Positions 6,327 to 14,841 are shown, numbered from the stretch's first letter. The stretch: 15,001 nt of DNA from an uncultured Christensenella sp. (GCA_905210905.1 CAJLYQ010000054.1:1-15001), one strand, 5' to 3'. Notes: generated from the letters alone by a model not told the origin. Numbers and translations are program-made.

Positions 6327-7679
6327 ATGGTTCATACTTTCGGTTATACCTACGGGGATAAAAAATACTATTTCCTGTGGGACGTTGAAAGCGGCAGTCT
6401 GCTCGAAGTAGATTACGTCGCTTTTTTGTACGCTAAAAAAAGATACGGCAAGACTTTCTCTTCTGCTGAAGAGAAAGATTTTTCCGTTATCGCAAAAAAC
6501 GATCTTGACGAACTTGCCGCCGACTTCGACGAACTCGAAAAAGACGGAACGCTTAACAGCAAACCGCTCGTTACGGAATACAAAAAGAACGCCGACGAAA
6601 TTAAGGCTCTTTGTTTGCACGTTTGCCACGATTGCAATCTGAACTGCACTTATTGTTTTGCCGGAGGCGGCACTTATAACACCGAAAGAGATTATATGTC
6701 GCCCGAAGTCGGCAAAAAAGCGGTGGACTTATTGCTCGCAAAGTCCGGTAAACGTAAAAATCTCGAAATCGACTTTTTCGGCGGCGAACCGCTTATGAAT
6801 ATGAAAACGGTTAAAGCAGTGGTCGATTACGGAAACGAGCAGGCTAGTAAAATCGGTAAGCGAATAAGTTTTACAATGACGACGAACTGCCTTCTCCTTA
6901 ACGACGAAAACATCGCTTATCTGAACGAAACGATGGACAACGTCGTTCTTAGCATAGACGGCAGAGAAAGCGTACATAACGCCACGAGAAAAGCGAGAAA
7001 CGGCAAGGCTTGCTACGAAACGATTCTTAAAAACGCGCAAAAATTCCGCGCCGTAAGAGGAGATAAGAAGTATTACGTCCGCGCGACGTTCACGTCGGGC
7101 AACCTCGACTTTGCAAACGATATTTTGGCGTTAAACGACGCCGGTTTCGATCAAATTTCGGTTGAACCGGTGGTTTTACCCGACTCTTCGCCACTTGCTC
7201 TCACGAAAGAGATGCTTGCTTCCGTTTGTGCGGAATACGATAAATTCACGCAAGCATACATCGACAGAAGAAAGACGAAAAAGTGGTTTAACTTCTTCCA
7301 TTTTATGATCGATTTGGAACACGGCGCGTGCCAAAACAAGCGTCTGACGGGTTGCGGAGCGGGTACAGAATATCTTGCGATTTCGCCGCAAGGCGAAATT
7401 TATCCGTGTCATCAGTTCGTCGGCAAAGACGACTTTTTGATCGGAAATGTATACGACGGGATACTAAACCAGGACATTCGGGAGCGTTTTTCCGAACTAT
7501 GCGTCCTTAACAAGCCGCATTGCAAGGACTGTTTCGCTAAATATAACTGCAGCGGCGGATGCACAGCAAACGCCTATAACTTCACCGGAACGCTCGACGG
7601 GCAATACGAGGTCGGTTGCGAACTTGCAAAGAAACGCTTGGAGTGCGCTTTGGCTGTAGCGGCAATAGAAAAACGGTAA
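6327..7679 (+). CDS. scfB: ScfB, radical SAM/SPASM thioether maturase of SCIFF
   Basis: ScfB uses S-adenosylmethionine and iron-sulfur clusters to form a Cys-Thr thioether in ScfA, in the cytoplasm. The product has 450 residues, as expected for CteB-like enzymes. The first 80 or so residues (MVHTFGYTYGDKKYYFLWDV onward) fit the peptide-binding RRE domain. The radical SAM motif CNLNCTYC gives C103, C107 and C110, followed by GGEP at 152-155. The SPASM region has the full seven-cysteine pattern for two auxiliary clusters: C343, then G356-X4-C361, then CX2CX5CX3C at C399, C402, C408 and C412, and finally C431. The ATG follows the scfA stop after 3 bases, so translation is probably coupled. The last codons form the 5' arm of a terminator, so scfA-scfB is a closed two-gene operon. 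Function rests on family knowledge; all cluster ligands are visible. Confidence 0.96.
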   Translation: MVHTFGYTYGDKKYYFLWDVESGSLLEVDYVAFLYAKKRYGKTFSSAEEKDFSVIAKNDLDELAADFDELEKDGTLNSKPLVTEYKKNADEIKALCLHVCHDCNLNCTYCFAGGGTYNTERDYMSPEVGKKAVDLLLAKSGKRKNLEIDFFGGEPLMNMKTVKAVVDYGNEQASKIGKRISFTMTTNCLLLNDENIAYLNETMDNVVLSIDGRESVHNATRKARNGKACYETILKNAQKFRAVRGDKKYYVRATFTSGNLDFANDILALNDAGFDQISVEPVVLPDSSPLALTKEMLASVCAEYDKFTQAYIDRRKTKKWFNFFHFMIDLEHGACQNKRLTGCGAGTEYLAISPQGEIYPCHQFVGKDDFLIGNVYDGILNQDIRERFSELCVLNKPHCKDCFAKYNCSGGCTANAYNFTGTLDGQYEVGCELAKKRLECALAVAAIEKR

Positions 7680-7699
7680 TACACCGTTTTTTCTTTTTT
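7669..7699 (+). terminator. intrinsic terminator overlapping the scfB stop codon
   Basis: AAAAACGGT (7669-7677) pairs perfectly with ACCGTTTTT (7683-7691) around a 5-base loop, and the T-run TCTTTTTT follows. The 5' arm contains the last scfB codons and the first base of its stop codon. Terminating ribosomes could therefore cover the hairpin. Confidence 0.85.
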
Positions 7700-7745
7700 G
7701 TGGGCTTAATTTTGGCTTATTATAATATATATATATTTTTTTCCG

Positions 7746-7774
7746 TTGACATAATTGAGCCGATTATGTATAAT
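7746..7774 (+). promoter_or_regulatory. consensus promoter of secD-secF(-recJ-rel)
   Basis: TTGACA (7746-7751), a 17-base spacer, then TATAAT (7769-7774): a perfect match in both hexamers and spacing. A run of A and T (7718-7742) occupies the place of an UP element. Transcription should start near 7781, leaving a leader of about 26 bases. Inside the A/T run TATAAT (7721-7726) with TTGTGG (7698-7703) could be a second, weaker promoter. Confidence 0.9.
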
Positions 7775-7793
7775 AATCAAGATACTTATGTTT

Positions 7794-7798
7794 GGAGG
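7794..7798 (+). promoter_or_regulatory. ribosome-binding site that fixes the secD start
   Basis: GGAGG lies 8 bases before GTG 7807. An in-frame TTG at 7792 overlaps this site and so cannot be the start that it serves. An ATG at 7788 is in another frame. Confidence 0.85.
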
Positions 7799-7806
7799 CA
7801 AACCAA

Positions 7807-9165
7807 GTGAGCAAGACTAAATCGATAATTATTCTTGTCGTGATAGCCGTACTGTTTATAACGCTCGTTTTATTTACCGTACCCCTTAACGGCGAGAGCA
7901 AATTCCCGATTGCCGACAGCGACAAAGACTTTACGTGGCTGATTTACGGAATTGATTTGGGAATCGACCTTAAAGGCGGCATTTACGCCGAATACGAATG
8001 TTGGTTCGAAGACGGAAGAAAAGTTTCCGACGAAGATATTCAGGGCGCTATGAGCAACCTCGAAGATATACTTCTCAGCAAAGGGTATTCCGAAGCAATC
8101 GTAGAAAAAGTTACCAAAGCGGGCAACGATTACATCAGAGTAGAAGTTGCAGGACTAAAAGATACGGAATCGCTTATGAGCCTTATCGGCGAATCCAGCA
8201 CGCTTACATTCCGTAACAGCGACGGCGAAATCGTCATGACCGGCACGGGTAACATCGACAAATGCGGCATCACGCAAGACGAAAACAATAGCGGATATTA
8301 CGCTCTTGCGATTCAATTTAACAAAGCGGGTACGGCAAAATTTGCAGAAATCTCCGAAAAATACAAAGGCAAAACGCTCGCCATTTATATAGACGATAAC
8401 AAACTTATGGAGCCTACCATAAACGAAGCGATTACAAACGGCAGAGCGAGCATAACCGGTAAATTCAGTTACGAACAGGCTTATCAATATCAAGTTAAAA
8501 TTCAAGCGGGTATTACCGAAGTCAAACTTAGACTTTATAACTGTGATACCGTAAGTTCTTCGCTCGGTTCGGAAGCGCTCCGTTACAGCCTTATCGCAGG
8601 CGCAATCGGTGTAGGAATAATCATTATCTTTATGATCTTGTTCTATCGCGGACTCGGACTTGCTTCTGCTTTGGCGCTTCTTATTTACACCGAACTTTTG
8701 CTCGTACTCCTTGCAATCGTTCCTTGGGTAGAACTTACCATCAGCGGTATTGCCGGCGTAATTTTGAGTATAGGTATGGCGGTTGACGCAAACGTAATCA
8801 TATTCGAAAGAATTAAGGAAGAACGTTTCGGAAAAGGCGACAGTCCGATTATGAAAAGTATACCTTCCGCTGTCGACGCAGGGTTCAAGAGTGCGTTCGT
8901 TACCATTCTAGACTCCAACATTACCACGTTGATCGGTGCGATAGTTATGATAATCGCCGGTTCTGCGTCGGTAAAGAGTTTTGCGATAACCCTTCTCATC
9001 GGTGTAATTTTGTCGATGTTCAGCGCGATCTTCGTTACCAGAGTATTGCTTAAATGCTTCCTCGGAATTAACGACGAAAACGACAGATTCTACGGATTAC
9101 ACGCAAAAACGGACAAGAAAAAGAAATCTGCGTCCGACCTCGGCGAAAACGCTGTAAACGCTTAA
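7807..9165 (+). CDS. secD: SecD, protein-export membrane protein
   Basis: SecD works with SecF at the Sec translocon, using the proton motive force to help pull preproteins out of the membrane. The product has 452 residues from GTG 7807. One membrane helix (about 4-25) is followed by the large extracellular P1 region. Conserved GIDLGIDLKGG is at 48-58. Five more helices begin at about 262, with GVGIIIIFMILFYR in the first and the conserved VDANVIIFERIKEE at about 326-339. The last 30 residues are a charged cytoplasmic tail. It is much shorter than E. coli SecD (about 615 residues), which is normal for Firmicutes. It has its own strong promoter, and secF begins 18 bases after the stop. B. subtilis carries the two as one fused protein. 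Confidence 0.96.
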   Translation: MSKTKSIIILVVIAVLFITLVLFTVPLNGESKFPIADSDKDFTWLIYGIDLGIDLKGGIYAEYECWFEDGRKVSDEDIQGAMSNLEDILLSKGYSEAIVEKVTKAGNDYIRVEVAGLKDTESLMSLIGESSTLTFRNSDGEIVMTGTGNIDKCGITQDENNSGYYALAIQFNKAGTAKFAEISEKYKGKTLAIYIDDNKLMEPTINEAITNGRASITGKFSYEQAYQYQVKIQAGITEVKLRLYNCDTVSSSLGSEALRYSLIAGAIGVGIIIIFMILFYRGLGLASALALLIYTELLLVLLAIVPWVELTISGIAGVILSIGMAVDANVIIFERIKEERFGKGDSPIMKSIPSAVDAGFKSAFVTILDSNITTLIGAIVMIIAGSASVKSFAITLLIGVILSMFSAIFVTRVLLKCFLGINDENDRFYGLHAKTDKKKKSASDLGENAVNA

Positions 9166-9183
9166 TAAGGGGGGACGGATACA

Positions 9184-10263
9184 ATGAAAGAGAAATTTAC
9201 GAACTTAATCGGAAAAATAAAGAAGATCGATATAAACAAGAACAGAGCGTTGTTCTGGATTCCGCCGCTTATTGTCATTCTCGTAATGCTTATTTGCGGA
9301 ACGTGTTATTCGCTTAACAAAACCAAATACCAGTATTTTGCGAATATCGGTATTGACTTCCAGGGCGGATCGATACTTACGATAGAATTCAAAGATCCTC
9401 AGGCAAATCTCGGCGCTAAATACGACGAAAACGTAAACAAAATTTACAACGTACTTGAAAAGCACGGTATACCGACCAACAAGGCTCGTAACCAGTCCAG
9501 CGGTGACAGCACGATAATTATTCAGTATCCCAACTGGGTATCCGGAACGGGTAGTGCGACGAGCGATGCCAAAGCAATGGACGAAACCAACACTCAGATT
9601 AAAGAAGAACTGTACGCTATGGCAAATGCCGGAACGTTTGACGAAATTGCGGACAACGGCGTTACTTTCTCGGTAATCGGAAGCGAATCCAGTAAGAACC
9701 TTTTGAAAACGGCTGCTATATCGGTAGCGATCGCGCTCGTACTTATGCTGCTTTATATCGTAATTCGTTTCGACTTCTACAGCGGACTTGCGGCGGTACT
9801 GATACAGTTACACGACCTTATAATAATGTTTGCTTTGTCCGTTATATTCTATATAGAAATAGGCGACAGCATCGTTGCGGGACTTATTACCATCGTAGGA
9901 TACTCAATAAACAACACGATAGTCGTATTCGACAGAATCCGTTCGGTAATCAAACCGTTAAAGAAACAAGGCAAGAAGTACGACGAAGGTCTGGTAATCA
10001 ACAACGCTATTTTCAGCACTATGAGAAGAACGCTCTTCACCACGTTTACCACGCTTATCGTTATGATCGTACTCGTGGCAATGGGAGTTGCGTCTATAGT
10101 AACTTTCGGACTTCCGATTATCTTCGGTTTGATTGCAGGTTTCTATTCGTCGGTATTCCTTGCGGCACCGCTTTGGGGTGCGCTTAAGGATCTCGGCGAC
10201 AAGATTAAACTTAGCACCAAGAACAAGAAGTTTGCTAAACAACACAAAAGAGCGAGAGCGTAA
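9184..10263 (+). CDS. secF: SecF, protein-export membrane protein
   Basis: SecF is the partner of SecD in the same RND-like, proton-driven complex. The product has 359 residues. Helix 1 is at about 23-43, and the conserved GIDFQGGSI at 56-64 opens the P4-type extracellular region (about 45-172). Five further helices follow from about 173. They contain QLHDLIIMF (208-216) with the conserved Asp (D211), and GYSINNTIVVFDRIR (239-253), the signature that matches VDANVIIFERI in SecD. The C-terminus is strongly basic (KNKKFAKQHKRARA), as expected for a cytoplasmic end. An AAGGGGGG sequence lies about 10 bases before ATG 9184. A perfect hairpin follows the stop before recJ. Confidence 0.96.
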   Translation: MKEKFTNLIGKIKKIDINKNRALFWIPPLIVILVMLICGTCYSLNKTKYQYFANIGIDFQGGSILTIEFKDPQANLGAKYDENVNKIYNVLEKHGIPTNKARNQSSGDSTIIIQYPNWVSGTGSATSDAKAMDETNTQIKEELYAMANAGTFDEIADNGVTFSVIGSESSKNLLKTAAISVAIALVLMLLYIVIRFDFYSGLAAVLIQLHDLIIMFALSVIFYIEIGDSIVAGLITIVGYSINNTIVVFDRIRSVIKPLKKQGKKYDEGLVINNAIFSTMRRTLFTTFTTLIVMIVLVAMGVASIVTFGLPIIFGLIAGFYSSVFLAAPLWGALKDLGDKIKLSTKNKKFAKQHKRARA

Positions 10264-10281
10264 TCGATATGTTTTCGCACG

Positions 10282-10315
10282 AATTTAACGGGCGCGATAA
10301 TGCGCCCGTTAAATT
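10282..10315. other. perfect 14-bp hairpin between secF and recJ
   Basis: AATTTAACGGGCGC (10282-10295) and its exact reverse complement (10302-10315) surround a 6-base GATAAT loop. It begins 19 bases after the secF stop and ends 22 bases before the recJ start. The stem is terminator-like, but only ATAAAG follows it rather than a T-run. It could be a weak terminator, an RNA-stability or processing element, or a barrier that lowers recJ-rel expression relative to secDF. Confidence 0.75.
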
Positions 10316-10336
10316 TATAAAGAGAAAAAGGTAAGT

Positions 10337-12610
10337 ATGAATTTTCAAAAAAAGCGTATCAACGACGACGAAAAGGTAAAGAAACTTGCAAAAGACTGCA
10401 GAATTAGTCCGATGCTTGCCGATTTGCTGATATCTCGCGATATAAGTACGCCGAGCGACGTAAATAAATTTTTATACGGCACTCCCGACGATTTGTCGAC
10501 GCCGTATTTATTCCCCGATATGAACTCGGTTACCGAAAGAATTAAGAAAGCGTTCGTAAACGGCGAACGAATTCTTGCGTACGGCGATTACGACTGCGAC
10601 GGAGTCGGAGCGATAACGATTTTTACCCTAGCGTTAAAAGACAAAGGACACGAAATACTTCATTACATACCCACAAGAGCGAAAGAAGGTTACGGACTGA
10701 ACGTATCCGCTATAGATTACATAAAACAACGTTTTTCACCCGATTTACTTATCACGGTAGACTGCGGTATAAATTCGGTAAACGAAGTCGCTTACGCAAA
10801 ATCGTTGGGAATGGACGTAATAGTAACGGACCACCACCAGCCCAACGAAAGTTTACCCGATTGCCTTATTCTCAACCCGTTTCTTGCCCCGGGCGCAACG
10901 CCTTTATGCGGAGCGGGAGTAGTTTTTACGCTAGTAAGAGCATTGTTCGACAACGAAGCCGCAATAAAATATTTCGACGTATGCGCGATAAGCACGCTCG
11001 CCGACATCGTACCGCTGAGAGGCGACAACAGAATAATCGTAAAATACGGTATGGACGCAATTAAAAAAGGTCGTTGTCGTCCGGGTATAAAAGAATTGCT
11101 GTATTCGGCAAAAGTCGACGCCAAAAATCTTACGACCGGAGACGTAGGATTCAAAATCGCTCCGAGAATAAACGCAGCAGGAAGACTTCAAAGCGCGGAA
11201 ATCTCGTTAAAACTCCTTACCGACGACGATCCGACAGAACTTGCGCTTCTTGCCGAACAACTCGCTTCGCTCAACACCGAAAGACAGGATATGAACGCCA
11301 AAATCTTCGACGAAGCGGTCGAGGCGTTAAAGCAATACGATTTTTCCAAATACAAAATCATAATGCTGAAAGGGGATTGGCTCGAAGGCATTGTCGGTAT
11401 CGTGTGCGCAAAATTAGCCGAATATTTTAATTTACCCGTCATAATGGTATGTCTGCAAGAAGGGAAAAATACCTTGAAAGGTTCGGCAAGAAGCATTGCG
11501 GGCATAAATTTATTCGAACTATTCGATAAAAACAACGAAAAACTCGTTTCTTACGGCGGACACGAAATGGCTGCCGGGGTTTCAATGGAAGAGAAAGACT
11601 TCGAGGCGGTAAGAGATATTTTTAACGATTACGTTATAAAAAACACCGATCCGTCGGTTTTCGTTCGAAAAGCATATTACGACGAAAAACTCGACATAGC
11701 AAGCATCGACACGGCAACCATCAAAGAAATCGAACTGCTCGAGCCGTTCGGACATAAAAATCCCATTCCAGTTTTTCTCGATACTTCTTCTGCCGCAAAG
11801 TTTAAGCAAATCGGCAGAACTCAGCACGTTAAAGCAAAATTCAAAGCAGGCGAACTTGTCGCTTTTGATAAGCTAAAATACTCGGCGCTTGCCGAAAACA
11901 ACGGTTTTGACATATTGTATACATTCGATAAAAACTATTTTAACGGCAAAGTGTACACGCAATTTATGCTGAAAGAGATGGCGTTTAAGACTAATTCTTT
12001 TACCGAAAGCCTTGCCGCCGAAAATTTTTGCAAAACTTTTTTATCGATTAACAAAACGGCGTCTTGCGGTAAAAGATCGTCGGACAAACCTACGCTTTAC
12101 ATTGCGTACACGCCTCGGACAGCAGAAAAAATCATTCGTGAAAACGAGGGAATCGACGTCGTTATTTACAATCGACCGAAACACGAGATACGCGACTCTC
12201 TCGTTATTGCGCCCGATATAGATTATCCGTTTTTCTACTATTCGAAGATTATTTTTGCCGACAAAGCGGGAAATGGTTTGCGTTCGTATATAAAAAACAG
12301 CGGAATAAAATGCGAATTCAGCGATAATGACGCATTCAAATATAAAATTTCGACACCGGAACTTCGCGAACTTTATACGTTTTTGAAGAAAAAGATCTTA
12401 CCGTTTAAGAAATATACGTCGATTTATGGTTTACAAGAAGAACTTTTACAGGGCGAAAGCAACGAGCTACGTAAGATTCGTTTCATAACCGGATGTTATA
12501 TATTTATAGAATTAGATTTGCTTAATTGGGGCGAAGATGGTATAATAACAGTCAAAAACAAAAAAGTCGAGTTAACGCAATCGTCGTTATACAGATACAT
12601 AAACGGTTAA
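10337..12610 (+). CDS. recJ: RecJ, single-strand-specific 5'-3' exonuclease
   Basis: RecJ degrades 5'-ended single strands in recombination, mismatch and base-excision repair, using manganese or magnesium. The product has 757 residues, similar to the long Bacillus form (about 786) and longer than E. coli RecJ (577). DHH-family motifs: DYDCDG 84-89 (usually DYDVDG; the aspartates are kept), VDCG with D142, DHH 165-167, LADIVPL with D223, and the DHHA1 motif SYGGHEMAAG in the middle of the protein, followed by the OB-fold region. The last 200 or so residues form the less conserved Firmicutes C-terminal domain. A weak AAAAAGG lies before ATG 10337, after the hairpin. rel follows after 3 bases, so the two are surely co-transcribed. 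No separate promoter is evident, so transcription probably comes through from secD. Confidence 0.95.
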   Translation: MNFQKKRINDDEKVKKLAKDCRISPMLADLLISRDISTPSDVNKFLYGTPDDLSTPYLFPDMNSVTERIKKAFVNGERILAYGDYDCDGVGAITIFTLALKDKGHEILHYIPTRAKEGYGLNVSAIDYIKQRFSPDLLITVDCGINSVNEVAYAKSLGMDVIVTDHHQPNESLPDCLILNPFLAPGATPLCGAGVVFTLVRALFDNEAAIKYFDVCAISTLADIVPLRGDNRIIVKYGMDAIKKGRCRPGIKELLYSAKVDAKNLTTGDVGFKIAPRINAAGRLQSAEISLKLLTDDDPTELALLAEQLASLNTERQDMNAKIFDEAVEALKQYDFSKYKIIMLKGDWLEGIVGIVCAKLAEYFNLPVIMVCLQEGKNTLKGSARSIAGINLFELFDKNNEKLVSYGGHEMAAGVSMEEKDFEAVRDIFNDYVIKNTDPSVFVRKAYYDEKLDIASIDTATIKEIELLEPFGHKNPIPVFLDTSSAAKFKQIGRTQHVKAKFKAGELVAFDKLKYSALAENNGFDILYTFDKNYFNGKVYTQFMLKEMAFKTNSFTESLAAENFCKTFLSINKTASCGKRSSDKPTLYIAYTPRTAEKIIRENEGIDVVIYNRPKHEIRDSLVIAPDIDYPFFYYSKIIFADKAGNGLRSYIKNSGIKCEFSDNDAFKYKISTPELRELYTFLKKKILPFKKYTSIYGLQEELLQGESNELRKIRFITGCYIFIELDLLNWGEDGIITVKNKKVELTQSSLYRYING

Positions 12611-12613
12611 AGT

Positions 12614-14782
12614 ATGGATTTTTTGAAAAAAGCGCACGAAATATATTCGGAAGACGAGTACCTGTCGATAGAGTACGCGTTAAATTTTGCTACGGAAGCA
12701 CATAAAGATCAGAAGCGCGCGTCCGGAGAGCCGTATATCATTCACCCCATCGCAGTTGCCGATATCTTAATGGATTACGGCTTGGATTCAGATACGATAA
12801 TAGCCGCACTACTGCACGACGTAATCGAAGATACGACTTATACCGAAAACGATATAAAAAGCAAATTCGGCAACGGAATATACGAGATGGTAATGGGCGT
12901 AACCAAACTTACTCGTATTAACGTTTCCAACGACAATACCGCTACCGACATAGAACTCGCGCAAGCCGAAACCATAAGAAAACTCTTTATGGCAATGGCA
13001 AAAGATATAAGAGTTCTTCTCGTTAAACTCGCCGACAGACTGCATAATATGCGTACTTTGGAGTACCAAACGCAGGAAAAAAGACTTCGTAAGTCCCGTG
13101 AAACACTCGACATATACGCTCCGCTTGCCGGAAGGCTAGGTATATCCGGAATCAAGTGCGAACTTGAAGACTTGTCGATGAAATATCTTTACCCGGACGA
13201 CTACAAGTTTCTTTGCGAAAAACTGGATTCGCAAAGAATAAACAGAATGCACCTTGTCGAAAGGGTAGCGGAAACGTTGTCCGCACAATTAAACGAACTC
13301 GGAATTAAGTACGAGATCAAAGGCAGACCTAAGCATTTTTACTCGATTTTCAAAAAAATGCGCAATCAGGGAAAAACTTTTGAAGAAATTTACGATCTCG
13401 TTGCAGTAAGGGTAATCGTAGACACGATAAGCGACTGTTATACCGTTCTGGGTTTGATCCACTCGATGTGGAAACCCGTTCCCGGGAGATTTAAGGATTA
13501 TATCGCGTCGCCTAAGCCGAATATGTACCAAAGTTTGCATACGACGATCGTCACGGACTTCGGGCAAATTTTCGAAGTTCAGATCCGCACGGTTGAAATG
13601 AACCGCATAGCGGAATACGGTATCGCCGCGCACTGGAAATATAAAGAAGGCATTTCGTCGCGTTCTATGTCCGAACTTGACAAAAAACTCGGTTGGATTA
13701 AAGAAGTTATCGACGTTCAGGGCGATCTGAAAGACTCGCTTGAGTTTTTGGACACGCTCAAAATGAACGTTTCGACAAACGAAATATTTATTTTTACCCC
13801 CAAAGGAACGGTTATCGACTTGCCGGTAGGTTCCACGGCAATAGATTTTGCGTACAGAATTCACAGCGAAGTCGGCAACAGGTGTATCGGAATTAAGGTA
13901 AACAATAAAATAAAACCGGTAAATACCGTTCTGGAAAACGGCGACGTTGTGGAAGTTATTACTTCGAATGCGGCAAAAGGTCCGTCGAGAGACTGGCTTA
14001 ACTTTGTTAAAACGCCTACGGCGAAAGCAAAAATAAGAAGTTACTTCAAGAAAGCAATGAAAACCGAGAATATTAAACTCGGTCGCGATATGCTTGAAGA
14101 AGAAGCGAAACGGCGCGGATACTCGCTCGGCGATCTTATGATGGATTCGTCCGTCAAACTTATACTTGACAGACATAATCTTAACGACACGGACGATATG
14201 TACGCAACGATAGGTTGCGGCGGAATCAAAGCGCAGCAGATTATAGCAAAACTTATCGAGTTCTATAAAAAGTCCGTCGTAAAAACCACTCCGCAGCAGT
14301 TTAATTCAACCGAAACGGTTATACAGCAAAAACCGCGGTCGGGGATAGTTGTCGAAGGTTTTGACGATTTCCCGATAAGTATCGCTCGTTGTTGCAATCC
14401 TTTGCCGGGAGACGATATAGTCGGATATATAACGAGGGGAAGGGGAGTTATCGCACACAAGGCGACTTGTCCGAACATTGCAAATATGGAGAAAGAGCGT
14501 TTCAAAGCCGCTTGGTGGACGAACGTAAACGGAACTTTGTTTAACGCGCCGCTGCATATCGAAACCGACCTGAACAACTACGTTATAGCGCAAATAACCG
14601 GGCTTGTGGTAAAACTCGGCATTCGTATGACGTCGTTCAGCGCAAGCGAAAGCAAAGCGAAAGACAAGATGATAGTAAAAATTATTCTTGAAATCCGTTC
14701 TGCAGACGACTTGGATAAGATCATAAAAAAACTATCGGGATTGAAAGGCGTCATTAAAGTCGAGAGAGAAAATAATACTTAA
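12614..14782 (+). CDS. relA: Rel, bifunctional (p)ppGpp synthetase/hydrolase
   Basis: Rel sets the level of the alarmones ppGpp and pppGpp that govern the stringent response; it senses stalled ribosomes. The product has 722 residues, the normal length. The HD hydrolase is intact: H44, H68-D69 (LLHDVIEDT) and D141 (LADRLHNM). The synthetase has YDLVAVRVIV with D261, the motif RFKD at 292-295 (the RXKD form of bifunctional enzymes), YQSLHTT at 305-311 and EVQIRT with E321. Next come the TGS domain (about 391-450), a helical region, a zinc-finger region (C593, C594, H615, C619) and a C-terminal ACT domain (about 647-722). The start lies 3 bases after the recJ stop with no clear Shine-Dalgarno, so it likely relies on coupling. 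In B. subtilis apt lies between these two genes; here it does not. Confidence 0.97.
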   Translation: MDFLKKAHEIYSEDEYLSIEYALNFATEAHKDQKRASGEPYIIHPIAVADILMDYGLDSDTIIAALLHDVIEDTTYTENDIKSKFGNGIYEMVMGVTKLTRINVSNDNTATDIELAQAETIRKLFMAMAKDIRVLLVKLADRLHNMRTLEYQTQEKRLRKSRETLDIYAPLAGRLGISGIKCELEDLSMKYLYPDDYKFLCEKLDSQRINRMHLVERVAETLSAQLNELGIKYEIKGRPKHFYSIFKKMRNQGKTFEEIYDLVAVRVIVDTISDCYTVLGLIHSMWKPVPGRFKDYIASPKPNMYQSLHTTIVTDFGQIFEVQIRTVEMNRIAEYGIAAHWKYKEGISSRSMSELDKKLGWIKEVIDVQGDLKDSLEFLDTLKMNVSTNEIFIFTPKGTVIDLPVGSTAIDFAYRIHSEVGNRCIGIKVNNKIKPVNTVLENGDVVEVITSNAAKGPSRDWLNFVKTPTAKAKIRSYFKKAMKTENIKLGRDMLEEEAKRRGYSLGDLMMDSSVKLILDRHNLNDTDDMYATIGCGGIKAQQIIAKLIEFYKKSVVKTTPQQFNSTETVIQQKPRSGIVVEGFDDFPISIARCCNPLPGDDIVGYITRGRGVIAHKATCPNIANMEKERFKAAWWTNVNGTLFNAPLHIETDLNNYVIAQITGLVVKLGIRMTSFSASESKAKDKMIVKIILEIRSADDLDKIIKKLSGLKGVIKVERENNT

Positions 14783-14812
14783 AAAATTTTTTAGAAAATT
14801 ATAAAAAAGTAT

Positions 14813-14841
14813 TTGACAACGGGGAATATATATAGTATATT
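14813..14841 (+). promoter_or_regulatory. promoter of the tRNA cluster
   Basis: A perfect TTGACA (14813-14818) is followed after 17 bases by TATATT (14836-14841); TATTAT (14838-14843) is an alternative with a 19-base spacer. A- and T-tracts (14781-14810) just upstream look like an UP element, typical for stable-RNA promoters. Transcription would begin near 14848, about 25 bases before the first tRNA. Confidence 0.75.

Noticed and set aside
7792..7806. Longer SecD starting at TTG 7792
   Set aside because: GGAGG at 7794-7798 would lie inside the gene; it is ideally spaced for GTG 7807.
13289..14176. Long open frame on the minus strand within rel (295 codons)
   Set aside because: It lies wholly opposite a well-conserved gene, shows no recognisable domain, is rich in Arg, Phe and Val as expected from antisense of this codon usage, and has no promoter or ribosome-binding site that I can see.
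14781..14792. AAAAAATTTTTT palindrome as a rel terminator
   Set aside because: It has no GC stem and no loop; it reads better as part of the A/T-rich sequence before the tRNA promoter.
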